A DNA stretch of 64,000 bases from Halichondria panicea (Eukaryota > Porifera > Demospongiae > Suberitida > Halichondriidae). Position numbers and translations under genes: made by a program. The stretch is from positions 6,420,121-6,484,120 of the forward strand of contig NC_087389.1 of the NCBI RefSeq assembly GCF_963675165.1, in the 5' to 3' direction. The notes below the pieces were generated by a model. That model did no database searches. It was given only the letters and a program-made list of their open reading frames with translations, and was not told the DNA's origin. Numbering within the stretch: the first letter of the stretch is position 1; each line of letters begins with the position of its first letter. Shown here piece after piece: positions 44,566-55,195 of this stretch.

Positions 44566-47278
44566 ATGGCAGAAGCTTTCGTGAACAAGGACCTGCTAGG
44601 CAACAGTGAAAAGAAGAAAGGTAGCTCCACTGTTGTTCTAGAAGACTTTTTCTGGGATCAATTCATCAAGTACATCAGCTCAACCATTCTTGCTCTGACT
44701 GTGCTCAATGTGACCGTGGAATTCCTCAGAGGAGGTGGAATATTCTGTTTCCCTCCCTCTGACAATTTTGCAATTAAAAATCCTAACTTGAAAGGGAATG
44801 ACATATATGAATTTGGACCAGGTCAAACAAACTACATCAACAATTACTGTGCAAGGATCATTTTGAAGACAGAATATTTTCCTATTTACATTCTCATCCA
44901 TGGTATTTTTCTGATTCTTCCTCACTATGTTTGGACTTCCATCCACAGAGGAGATTTTGGAAGTTTCTTTTCTGTCGTGAACAAGCTGGATCACCTGAGG
45001 AACGACTATGGCGAATACGATTCTAATAAATTTGATCTTGTCACCAGGCTGGAGCAAGCGTACAGTGGACAAAGAATCTTCTTTAGTTACATTCTTAAGT
45101 TGCTATGTCAGCTTGCAGTGTGCATTGGGTCCTTGGCTTTTACTTCTTTGTTCTTTCTTGACTGTGAACTCGCATTCAGCTTCTGTTGCCCGGATGTAAA
45201 CATTTGCGTTACTCCAGAGGCAAGTCATATAACCTGCTCTCGAATTATCACCGATGAAATTCCTAAAGGTTGGCCATTGAGCATTAACGTTCCTTGTATA
45301 TATACTAGTTTAAGAATACTTAATCTGGTACGATATGCTGATCTCGGTCTCTTGGTGATTGCTACACTATTGGTTATCGTTGGTTTGGTTTGGTGTTGTG
45401 TTAGGCACACAGAACAACTGGGGCACAAAGATATTGCCAAGTTCTCCTTTCAGAGCTGCCTCAACTCAAAATTTCACAGCTTTCCATCACCAATTTACTG
45501 GCCTTCACATAATTGGTGTTGCCAATGTTTAACGACTGATGATTCTTCGCCAAAATGGCAAAGGATATGTACTTTTATATTCACGCACTATCCTGAGTTG
45601 CACTTGAAGCATTTGATGAGGCCTAGGATTGAAAATGATACGAATTTTCTTGTCTTAATGCTTTTTCGTGCTGATACTACCCATGGACAAATCTTCAAGA
45701 GCATACAAGTGAGTGTGTACATTGTATAGACATAAACATATACACTGTTGTATACTTAATGCACAGATAAGCAAGTACTTGAAAGCTCTCATTGGAAGAG
45801 ATAACCAGCAACTACATTTATTCTCCAAAGTCTTGCCAGGTATATTACAGTAAAAAATCACATGAAGTGAGTATTCATATAATTTTTTACCCATGCATGT
45901 TAGCTATAGGAGCAGAAAAAGGTTTTCACAGTTATTTCTATAATAAAGAATTAGAAAGTCCAGAAGTAGGTTTATTTGAGGATTGCACAAAAAGTCTGGG
46001 CAATCTAAAGTATGTTGAGGTTAGCCTATGTTATTATGAATTCCATGGCACATAACAAGCACTTTAAATTCACAGGAATTGGATTCCAAAATGCGAGGTT
46101 GTATCTATAACTATGTTAAAGCTTTTAAACAACATCACTCCCTTGAGAACAACTTGGCTATTGATATCTCTTTTGGATCTGTGGGCTTTGCCAGAGTTCT
46201 AGCGAGGCCATTTAAAAAGGCAAGTGCTACATGTAAAGCATGCATGACTTGTGGTAGGTCAGGAATTTTCAGTATCTATAATCAGTTTATAGAGTTGGCC
46301 ACCGGGCCACCACCAACATATTGAACTTGTGCATACCCAAGTACATTGGGCTTCCCAATTAGTTCGAATTCCCCATCACATTGCCTCAGCTAATACTTGC
46401 TTGGGCTGGCTGGGAGACCTATAATTGTGGTGAGGTAAGTTCAGTTATTAGTAATACCAATCAAGACTTCGAAAAGCGGTTCTATATATACACTATATTA
46501 CCCACCAGTAATCAGTATATATACACCAATTAGCAATAATTTATTGTTTTGCTTTAGGTCGTCTCATTAGATTTTAGTAGTGATGTTGGGAAACCAACTG
46601 AAATCAGTGATCACTTTTACGAAGCGTTGAAGCTCCCTGATAACAGTTTCGCCAAAAACGATGCCAATATTGCATTGGTAAGTATGACATAATTATAACT
46701 AACATAATTATAATAATTGTATAAGGTAAAAGATAAAATAGACGGAGCGATTGGCAGTGATCACATTGACTTGATTGTTGTCGGGCCACTGTTAGAGGCA
46801 TCACCAAAGAAAGTGATAGGTAAATTAATAACATCCCATGCACACTTAACATAATTATATGCAGTGAAACTGCTCCTAAGTCATATATTCCGTGATAACT
46901 ACAAGTGTGAGGGTAATAAGAACACATGTCTGCTCATTGTACGTCCTGTGAAGGTTGGCTCAAAAGAGGTTGGCTCAAAGGAGGTTAAGCCGAAGGGTGA
47001 CTCAAAGAAGCTCACCAGTCAGTTTTCCCTCTATGAACCCCCTGAAGAGTACGTTTAGTAGCTGAATCACAATAAATTTTGAACTTGGGATGTATACTGT
47101 TCTTTGCAGGCAGTTTGAATCAGTCGACTTGTCAGTGCTAAATAGTGATGGAACAGTGAAAGAAAACTCTGGAAAAAAATGTACAATCGAGATCAACGAA
47201 ATTTCCTGTGCATTTGAGTTTGCAGCCTATAAGTACAGTCCTAATCAGGAGACTTCTGCAAGTTCACAAGTTGTCTGA
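44566..47278 (+). CDS. LRRC8/pannexin-like channel protein with a non-LRR C-terminal region, copy 3 (intact)
   Basis: Eight exons: 44566-45708, 45767-45839, 45910-46019, 46076-46219, 46558-46677, 46726-46819, 46865-47048, 47110-47278; 678 aa. Exon 4 uses a GC donor (AAAAAG|GCAAGT); copy 1 has GT there. The N-terminal half matches the LRRC8 pore domain: FFWDQFIKYIS resembles WWDVFTDYIS and NYINNYCA...YFPIYILIHGIF resembles the LRRC8 second-membrane-segment region. Four membrane segments lie at about 36-56, 108-128, 175-200 and 265-287, with Cys-rich extracellular loops. RIENDTNFLVLMLFRADTTHG...YLKAL (about 355-395) corresponds to the conserved LRRC8 intracellular linker. No leucine-rich repeats follow; instead about 290 unassigned residues contain SLDFSSD, DLIVVGPLLEASP and CTIEINEISCAFEFAAYKY. 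LRRC8 proteins form volume-regulated anion channels; this activity is inferred only for the pore. The ATG is shared with both sister copies. Confidence 0.8.
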
Positions 47279-47574
47279 GGTACTTCCAAGTTGAGGAATC
47301 CACAAGAAGCGACCTAATTGATGTTTTAGAGAACTATATAATAGTAGCAGAGGTCTTATTTGTGGTTGTATAGTTATATATACCAGATGATACTTTTGTA
47401 CATTTTATAATTATGTGTCTGCAAAAATTATTGTAGTATGCATGCTGGCTGAACTCCATAGCTAGCTGTTTATGTTGTGTATTTATAAAGTGATAAGAAG
47501 TTGTTATCAAGTGCATATCAGATATAAGAAGAATTAAGATATCTATGTTTGCTTCATGACAATTTGATTTTAGA

Positions 47575-47785
47575 CTTGAACTTTTGGCATCGATCGTTTT
47601 TAACAACAATCATGGTCGATTATTACCCACTATTTGAGTTTCCCTGTGATTACATGTACAATGCAGCAAAATTAAAAATGTTCATCATGATTAATGTGTG
47701 CATAAAAGCTAGCTAGTAGTTAGTTATGTTATGTAGCTTTGGCACCTCCACCGAGGCATCAGCACCCACGGTGCTTTCATTATTA
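47575..47785. repeat. Dispersed repeat downstream of channel copy 3
   Basis: Carries GATCGTTTTTAACAACAATC, GAGTTTCCCTGTGATTACAT and the ACCGAGGCATCAGCACCCAC block ending CGGTGCTTTCATT. It is shared with 3171-3352 and 37500-37700. Confidence 0.6.
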
Positions 47786-49709
47786 ATTGGGGCCTGGATT
47801 TCCAGGCCTATATTAGGAATTAGCGGCATATTCAACTGGGAATGAATTTCTGTACCTATATCTTCGTTGTTATACAAGTAATATTTACCATTTTGACTTT
47901 GTTGAATAGAGAATTAGGTGAGGAATGGAATGGTGTTGAATTGGTACTGCTATAAGTACTAAGGAAAGTTCACGACATGTGATAAAATTAGTCTCGCACC
48001 AGCCCCGATTAAAATAGGGTCTGATAGTAAATAGTGGTCACAAATAATATTATTCATGGTTGATGACCACATTGTGGTTACAATAATGTGAAAACCACAG
48101 TTCTGCAAATAAATTTATATGTACAGTTATAGTTGAGAGTCCTCGGTGCTCAGTGCTCAAATCAGGATGGATCTACACATGCAAGAAGGAGAGAAGCTAT
48201 AGCAACTACTCAGAGTCACTAGAAAGATCTAGACTGAGCTTAAACCAGGCATGTTATGTTTCAAGGTTCTCAACAATGGCATGGATTCAGTTCTCAGAGA
48301 AAAAGATGCAAATCAAATCTTATTTGCAGTACTGCCATGCACTTGAATATGGAATGCTGGTTTCAGGTATAGATGTAGTACTAGTAGGAGACATCCTTGA
48401 AGCTAATTATCTACAACTCAGCTCTTGCTTCTGTACAACTACCCATGGAACTTCTCTCTCTTTGTGATCTTCTGGGATAGTCTTAGGGCATAAATAAGCC
48501 ATTGCATTTAGCTAGAAACTGTAGCAAGTTGGGCAACAAGAGGCTGCTTTGCATAACTATCTTTCTTTCTTTTTGCCTCCAGTTGACCGCAGCGGTTAAC
48601 ACGCCGAGAAATCTTCGGCGTGTCGACACAACTTGTACATAGGAAGTTCACTAGACCCATGTTATCGACCTAGCGTTCAAATAGAAAACATCCGGGGCTG
48701 GCTGTGCGAGACTAGGATAAAATGGCAAAATTTACCGGAATTTATGTCTATTTTTCTGTACCTCTCTTTGGCTTATAATTTGTCTTGTATTGTAGTGAGT
48801 ACTGTATATTGTGGAATGGGCACCCTTATTTGACTGAACAAAGCCTTATTTTGGCAGTAGCTGTGATGTTTAGTCTATGTATTTACAAATTGACATTCGT
48901 ACATGTATATACTGGTCATACGTTATTATGTTACTACCGTCTTGTTTACTTACCCATGGGTGATATATACTATAGGGTTGGAGAATGAATACCTGGACGA
49001 CTGGGACACTGGGAAAAATCGGTTTCTAGCCGTAAGGAGCTTGAGTGCACTGGCTGCAACAAGATGCTGTAGTGATGCCACAAGGACTGAAGTTCACAGT
49101 CAGGTATGTATAATATTATATACAATGTGTATTGTAAACCTAAAACTCCCCTCGTCCCTTTGCAGTCAAATCATTCATTGACATGGTAGGGGACCTGTTC
49201 ATCCTCCCTGACGCAAGTGCCTTTCTGAGTGAGCGAATCGGCTAGAACCCTCTCGAAGTGTTTAACTACATTTCTATTTGATGCACATAATTATTTTTTT
49301 ACGTGTGATCAAACAACCATAATTATAATTATGAATCGAATCAACTATAATACTAAGAAGTATAACAGTGTGAATACACAATACGCTAAAGTGATCAAGC
49401 TATTAATTAAATTGTTAATTTCCCTCGTAAATCATCCATTCATAGCTACAACTTTGTTGCTCAAAGTCAGTGCAGTTACATGATGCTGGCACTGCTAAAT
49501 ATCTTGAATCCTTCGTCTTCACAAACAGAGGCTTAGTGGCTTCTCTCGATCTCAGTAGAGTGTTTCTCTGATTAATATTAAAAGGGACAAATATTAAAAT
49601 GGACAAGCAAGCTATACAAATGTAGACTGGTATTTTGGACTTATACCTTCGATGCTCATCACTGCTCTTTAGCTCTAGCTCTTCTCAAGTCTCATGTGCT
49701 TAGCTGTCT
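47786..49709. other. Gene-poor stretch
   Basis: Short open frames here (for example 48153-48467) lack splice-consistent neighbours and family similarity. A hairpin CACGCCGA...TTCGGCGTG is at about 48600-48624, just after GACCGCAGCGGTTAAC, which weakly resembles a tRNA A-box. I see no gene. Confidence 0.5.
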
Positions 49710-49718
49710 GTCTGCTCT

Positions 49719-49776
49719 TAGCCTCGAGACCAGGCCGATTAAAATACGTATTTTAATCGGCCTGGTCTCGAGGCTA
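49719..49776. mobile_element. 58-bp perfect palindrome, TAGCCTCGA family, with 9-bp target duplication
   Basis: TAGCCTCGAGACCAGGCCGA...TCGGCCTGGTCTCGAGGCTA is a perfect palindrome: 29-nt arms, no loop, centre TACGTA. It is flanked by GTCTGCTCT at 49710-49718 and 49777-49785. Confidence 0.9.
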
Positions 49777-51099
49777 GTCTGCTCTGTAATCTGTGCCTAG
49801 ACTGGGACTATATCTACCACAATAGCACTATAGACCCATTGCAGTGACGTAATTAATAATGATGTCATTGGAATGTCAGCCATTTTGAGGTACAGACCTT
49901 TGCAGAGCAGAGGAGGCGCGAAGCACTTAATTAACCTTTGCTAATCAGGTCTCTAATTGTTTTTACACTGCAGTTTTACATGTGTAGCATAAATCAGACA
50001 TAAAGTCTTCTATCTCTGCATGCAATAGAGCGGTTGCATCGCGCGTCATCCACCCACACACAAAAGTTTTTGGAGGACAACCTCCAAAAACACAGGTGTA
50101 AACAATGTAAAAGTACACGAAGAACTCGACACCATTTGGCACAGTAGAACTATGATCCAGGATACAGAGTGCTCTAGTATTGTAACTGTAAGTTTACCTT
50201 AGCTTACAGAGAAGGCTGAGGTGAGAAACTTGCATGCATCATGATGTACAAACTATGGAAATCCATTGAAATTCACTAGCTTTTATTCTCACACATTTAT
50301 ATATATCTCAGTACAAAAATAAATTGTCAGGTTTTCCTTTGCTTGGTTCTTGACAGTGTACTAGCTGAACAAGCTGAGCTCTGTGTGAAGATGGTTACCA
50401 TAATTATGTTCAAGTCAAGAGGATGTAGGAGTGCCCGATCATGCCAGGCATCGATCATTGCTGGCTGGGAGGATTGTGTGGGACACAATCACCACAATAT
50501 TAAATTAATGTAAGTGCTCTTTGTGTACTATGCTGTAATTACAGTGCCAACTCTGACTGAATGCCATTATTTAAGTCCTCCAACGGTTGCTGTAATTAAA
50601 AGATGTGATGTCAGGCCCAAGGCAGTAGGTTTTTCTTTTATTATGTACATGCATTTGACTCGTACCGTAGAGCTGCTGTAAAATACAGAGACAAAAAATC
50701 AAACCGTATATACAGTATAGATCCACTGCATACTACTAAAAGATTGCACTCAACACTATAATATAACATTTTTGGGAAGTTTGTAAGCTGTAAACTACAC
50801 TTAACTGCACACTCAGTTTGAGGTGGTAAATTCAAAAAAATAAGTGTAACAGTTTCCTTTGATAGAGTGGTGCGGGGGCCATTGTTTACCTGTTACACTT
50901 AGCTATACATGTATCTCAAGTATTATTCTATCTCAAGTACTTTTTTGTCTAAGTATAATATACACAGTTGAGTTCAAGTAGATGTTCAAGTTAGTAGATG
51001 TGACCTTTGCTTGTTCATCATTCGTTCGTGGTTAATTCTAAAGTATTATTATGTCTGGCTAAATTATGTGTGTTGTGCAAGGCGCTGACTATGGTATTC

Positions 51100-51152
51100 A
51101 ATAGAGGAGATAGGGCATGCACATGCAATGTGCATGCCCTATCTCCTCTATT
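51100..51152. repeat. 53-bp perfect hairpin
   Basis: Two 25-nt arms (AATAGAGGAGATAGGGCATG + CACAT and its exact complement) separated by GCA. It lies in the non-repetitive part of the foldback-like element. No target duplication was noticed. Confidence 0.85.
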
Positions 51153-52047
51153 TATAGCTTAGGTTTGCAGGGGTGGCAAAATAACAGCTGAAAATTTTTA
51201 CAAAAAAAAGGTCAACTGTTATTTCATATCCGTGATCTCGTATAATTATACAGTATATACCTCCTTTGAGTGCTCATGATTACATAATTTCTCCCACACA
51301 GAGAATGATGGAGACAAGAGTCAAGATAAAATTGACATTGATGTATTATTATCATGTGTCAGTACATGTATTAGTTATGTGCTCAGTGTACATACCTTTA
51401 CCGACATCGTCTCTGGTCTCTGAAACATTAAATTATGGGTTGAGCAATTAATGAATGTTGGTTGACTCAAGATTGACAAAAAAAAGAGTAAATAACAACA
51501 AAAAACACTGCATCTCTTATTAATTATTGAGCTTAGAAGATGACAGAAGCAAGCATCCAAATCTTTGTATATACCATATCATCGAGAGGAGCACACCCTG
51601 TTATGTGTTGTATGTGCATACATCAGAAGGTAATCAGAGTACAAAAGTACGCTATATGCTCCCCTGCCATTATGATCATTTAGATGTACTGTGTATGTAC
51701 TTCATATAAAGCTGCTGCTGACTAGATCTAAAAGGCAGCTAGCAGATTTTGCCAGATATAGACATTGATCTATTCATGCACTCCTGATCCATAATTTTAA
51801 TATGATAATTTATAAGCATGAGAGCTTACATTAAACTCATTTCCTCTGCAGCAGTTCAGGTAGGGGTCCTTTGATCGTCTATAGCTATTAATGTTGCTTA
51901 ATTCGCTTTCTCTGCTAAGAGAGCAAAGCTATAAACTGAGAGTTCTGTGCAGCCGTATGGCGCGCCGTGTGTTTCAATAACAATGTCTGCATATACATAA
52001 GAGTGTCCTGGTGTGAATATACCGACATAGCATGCACGTGCAATGAT

Positions 52048-52208
52048 CGCCTTATGCAGTGATCATGTCTGCACATGCAACTATTAGTCTCTGCACATGC
52101 AGTGATCATGTCTGCACATGCAACCATTAGTCTCTGCACATGCAGTGATCATGTCTGCACATGCAACCATTAGTCTCTGCACATGCAGTGATCATGTCTG
52201 CACATGCA
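52048..52208 (-). repeat. 43-bp satellite, short array in inverted orientation
   Basis: About 3.5 copies of the reverse complement of the unit described for 52383-54345 (reads CATGCAACCATTAGTCTCTG and TGATCATGTCTGCACATGC). Confidence 0.9.
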
Positions 52209-52382
52209 AAATGTGTTCCAGCCGAGTACTTCAATGGCAGATTCGTCTTCATCCATGTCCATATCATCTATTATATCCATCATTAATTTTTAATACATCT
52301 TTGATACACGTGCTTTAAATAGAGCTGCTGCATCAGGTCAAAGTATATGTTTCTCAATGGGACTCAGGTACACCTATACTGT

Positions 52383-54345
52383 ACTGCATGTGCAGAGATT
52401 AATGGTTGCATGTGCAGACATGATCACTGCATGTGCAGAGACTAATGGTTGCATGTGCAGACATGATCACTGCATGTGCAGAGATTAATGGTTGCATGTG
52501 CAGACATGATCACTGCATGTGCAGAGACTAATGGTTGCATGTGCAGACATGATCACTGCATGTGCAGACATGATCACTGCATGTGCAGAGACTAATGGTT
52601 GCATGTGCAGACATGATCACTGCACACGCAGAGATTAATGGTTGCATGTGCAGACATGATCACTGCACGTGCAGAGATTAATGGTTGCATGTGCAGACAT
52701 GATCACTGCATGTGCAGAGATTAATGGTTGCATGTGCAGACATGATCGCTGCACACGCAGAGATTAATGGTTGCATGTGCAGACATGATCGCTGCACACG
52801 CAGAGATTAATGGTTGCATGTGCAGACATGATCGCTGCACACGCAGAGATTAATGGTTGCATGTGCAGACATGATCGCTGCACACGCAGAGATTAATGGT
52901 TGCATGTGCAGACATGATCACTGCACACGCAGAGATTAATGGTTGCATGTGCAGACATGATCACTGCATGTGCAGAGACTAATGGTTGCATGTGCAGACA
53001 TGATCACTGCACACGCAGAGATTAATGGTTGCATGTGCAGACATGATCACTGCATGTGCAGAGATTAATGGTTGCATGTGCAGACATGATCACTGCATGT
53101 GCAGAGATTAATGGTTGCATGTGCAGACATGATCGCTGCACACGCAGAGATTAATGGTTGCATGTGCAGACATGATCACTGCATGTGCAGAGATTAATGG
53201 TTGCATGTGCAGACATGATCACTGCATGCATGTGCAGAGACTAATGGTTGCATGTGCAGACATGATCACTGCATGTGCAGAGACTAATGGTTGCATGTGC
53301 AGACATGATCGCTGCACACGCAGAGATTAATGGTTGCATGTGCAGACATGATCACTGCATGTGCAGAGACTAATGGTTGCATGTGCAGACATGATCACTG
53401 CACACGCAGAGACTAATGGTTGCATGTGCAGACATGATCACTGCATGTGCAGAGACTAATGGTTGCATGTGCAGACATGATCGCTGCACACGCAGAGATT
53501 AATGGTTGCATGTGCAGACATGATCACTGCATGTGCAGAGACTAATGGTTGCATGTGCAGACATGATCACTGCACACGCAGAGACTAATGGTTGCATGTG
53601 CAGACATGATCACTGCATGTGCAGAGACTAATGGTTGCATGTGCAGACATGATCACTGCATGTGCAGAGACTAATGGTTGCATGTGCAGACATGATCACT
53701 GCATGTGCAGAGACTAATGGTTGCATGTGCAGACATGATCACTGCACACGCAGAGACTAATGGTTGCATGTGCAGACATGATCACTGCACGTGCAGAGAC
53801 TAATGGTTGCATGTGCAGACATGATCACTGCACGTGCAGAGACTAATGGTTGCATGTGCAGACATGATCACTGCACGTGCAGAGACTAATGGTTGCATGT
53901 GCAGACATGATCACTGCACGTGCAGAGACTAATGGTTGCATGTGCAGACATGATCACTGCACGTGCAGAGACTAATGGTTGCATGTGCAGACATGATCAC
54001 TGCACGTGCAGAGATTAATGGTTGCATGTGCAGACATAATCACTGCACACGCAGAGACTAATGGTTGCATGTGCAGACATGATCACTGCATGTGCAGAGA
54101 CTAATGGTTGCATGTGCAGACATCATCACTGCATGTGCAGAGATTAATGGTTGCATGTGCAGACATGATCACTGCATGTGCAGAGACTAATGGTTGCATG
54201 TGCAGACATAATCACTGCATGTGCAGAGATTAATGGTTGCATGTGCAGACATGATCACTGCACACGCAGAGACTAATGGTTGCATGTGCAGACATGATCA
54301 CTGCATGTGCAGAGACTAATAGTTGCATGTGCAGACATGATCACT
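52383..54345 (+). repeat. 43-bp satellite array, about 45 copies
   Basis: The unit is TGCATGTGCAGACATGATCAC followed by TGCATGTGCAGAGACTAATGGT, so each unit is a dimer of two related half-units sharing TGCATGTGCAGA. The second half varies between CATGTGCAGAG, CACACGCAGAG and CACGTGCAGAG. These variants occur in runs (for example CACGTG units at about 53780-54005). There are no unique spacers, so it is not a CRISPR array. Confidence 0.95.
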
Positions 54346-54541
54346 GCATAGGGCGATCATTGCATGTGCATGCTATGTTGGTATATTCACACCAGGACAC
54401 TCCTATGTACATGTATATGCAGACATTGTTATTGAAACACACGGCGCGCCATACAGCCGCCATGTAAATTTTCGGGAGGTTGTCCTCCAAAAACTTTTTA
54501 TGACGTAATGCGATGACGTCGATGCAACCGCTCTATAGATG

Positions 54542-54971
54542 TAGTCTCGAGGCCAGACTCCTCCCGGGGAGAGAGTCTAGTCACTTTTCTTGGTTTTCAG
54601 ACAGTCAAAAGTGGGCGTGTCGGAAATGGGCGTGGTGACGATGCTAAAACTGGCTGGCTATTATCTCTACTCCTATACAGATTTAGTGAGATTTGAAAGA
54701 TTCTCTGTACTTGAAATAACATTTTTAGTTGATGTATACAGGAATTTAAGTTAGCCATTGCCTACTGGCATAGTTTTAAAAATGACAAAGGTCAAGTACT
54801 ATCAACCTCCTCTGTGAAGTGGAATCATGTGACAGTTTAATTGCATTCTTGCTAATCTGATTGGAGATGTCAAATTTTGACATCTGAACCAAGAAAAGTG
54901 ACTCTAAATGCCAGACCCTCTCCCTGGCACATGTCAGATCACGTGCAAGGGAGTGGTCTGGGGCCAGACTA
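54542..54971. mobile_element. 430-bp TAGTCTCGAGG element, diverged member of the TAGCCTCGA family
   Basis: Starts TAGTCTCGAGGCCAGACTCC and ends GGTCTGGGGCCAGACTA. CTATAGATG (54533-54541) and CTGTAGATG (54972-54980) flank it, 8 of 9 identical. GTCACTTTTCTTGG near the left end and CCAAGAAAAGTGAC near the right end are inverted subterminal blocks. It abuts the foldback-like element. Confidence 0.6.
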
Positions 54972-55195
54972 CTGTAGATGTAAGTTTACACGTACTTAGC
55001 CTCGAGACTGTCGTTGTCTGAACTTTGACCTCATTCCACGTGTGTTTGGTTGACGATTTTTACCAAACGCAATAAACAGCTAGCTATAATCATAGATAGT
55101 AACTTTACTATCTATGCTATAATTATGATCTGAACCAGGAACGTAACTATCCTCCACTCTTTTTATCTATACACGCAATGAGAGTATCTTGAAGA

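Larger units (their letters stand above)
50028..54533. mobile_element. Foldback-like element of 4.5 kb with a satellite-bearing arm
   Basis: Outer ends are inverted: GAGCGGTTGCATCGCGCGTC at 50028 and its partner GACGTCGATGCAACCGCTC at 54515-54533, each followed inward by AAAGTTTTTGGAGGACAACC. TA dinucleotides flank both ends. An inner inverted pair begins at about 51948 (GTATGGCGCGCCGTGTGTTTC) and ends at about 54466. Its left arm has about 3.5 units and its right arm about 45 units of a 43-bp repeat, separated by a 170-bp unique spacer (52209-52382). 50091-51944 is non-repetitive AT-rich sequence without a convincing gene. Long inverted repeats made of tandem units are the hallmark of foldback elements. 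No transposase frame is seen, so it is non-autonomous. Confidence 0.65.

Noticed and set aside
44680-45072. Antisense open frame (130 codons) under channel exon 1; similar ones at 34337-34684 and 38860-39165
   Set aside because: They mirror the conserved sense exon in all three copies and have no independent domain or splice support.
48153-48467. 104-codon open frame in the gene-poor region
   Set aside because: No family resemblance, no consistent splice neighbours, AT-rich context; length is within chance expectation.
52048-54345. Possible CRISPR array
   Set aside because: Units are contiguous with no unique spacers, the host is animal DNA, and the pattern is a satellite inside an inverted-repeat element.
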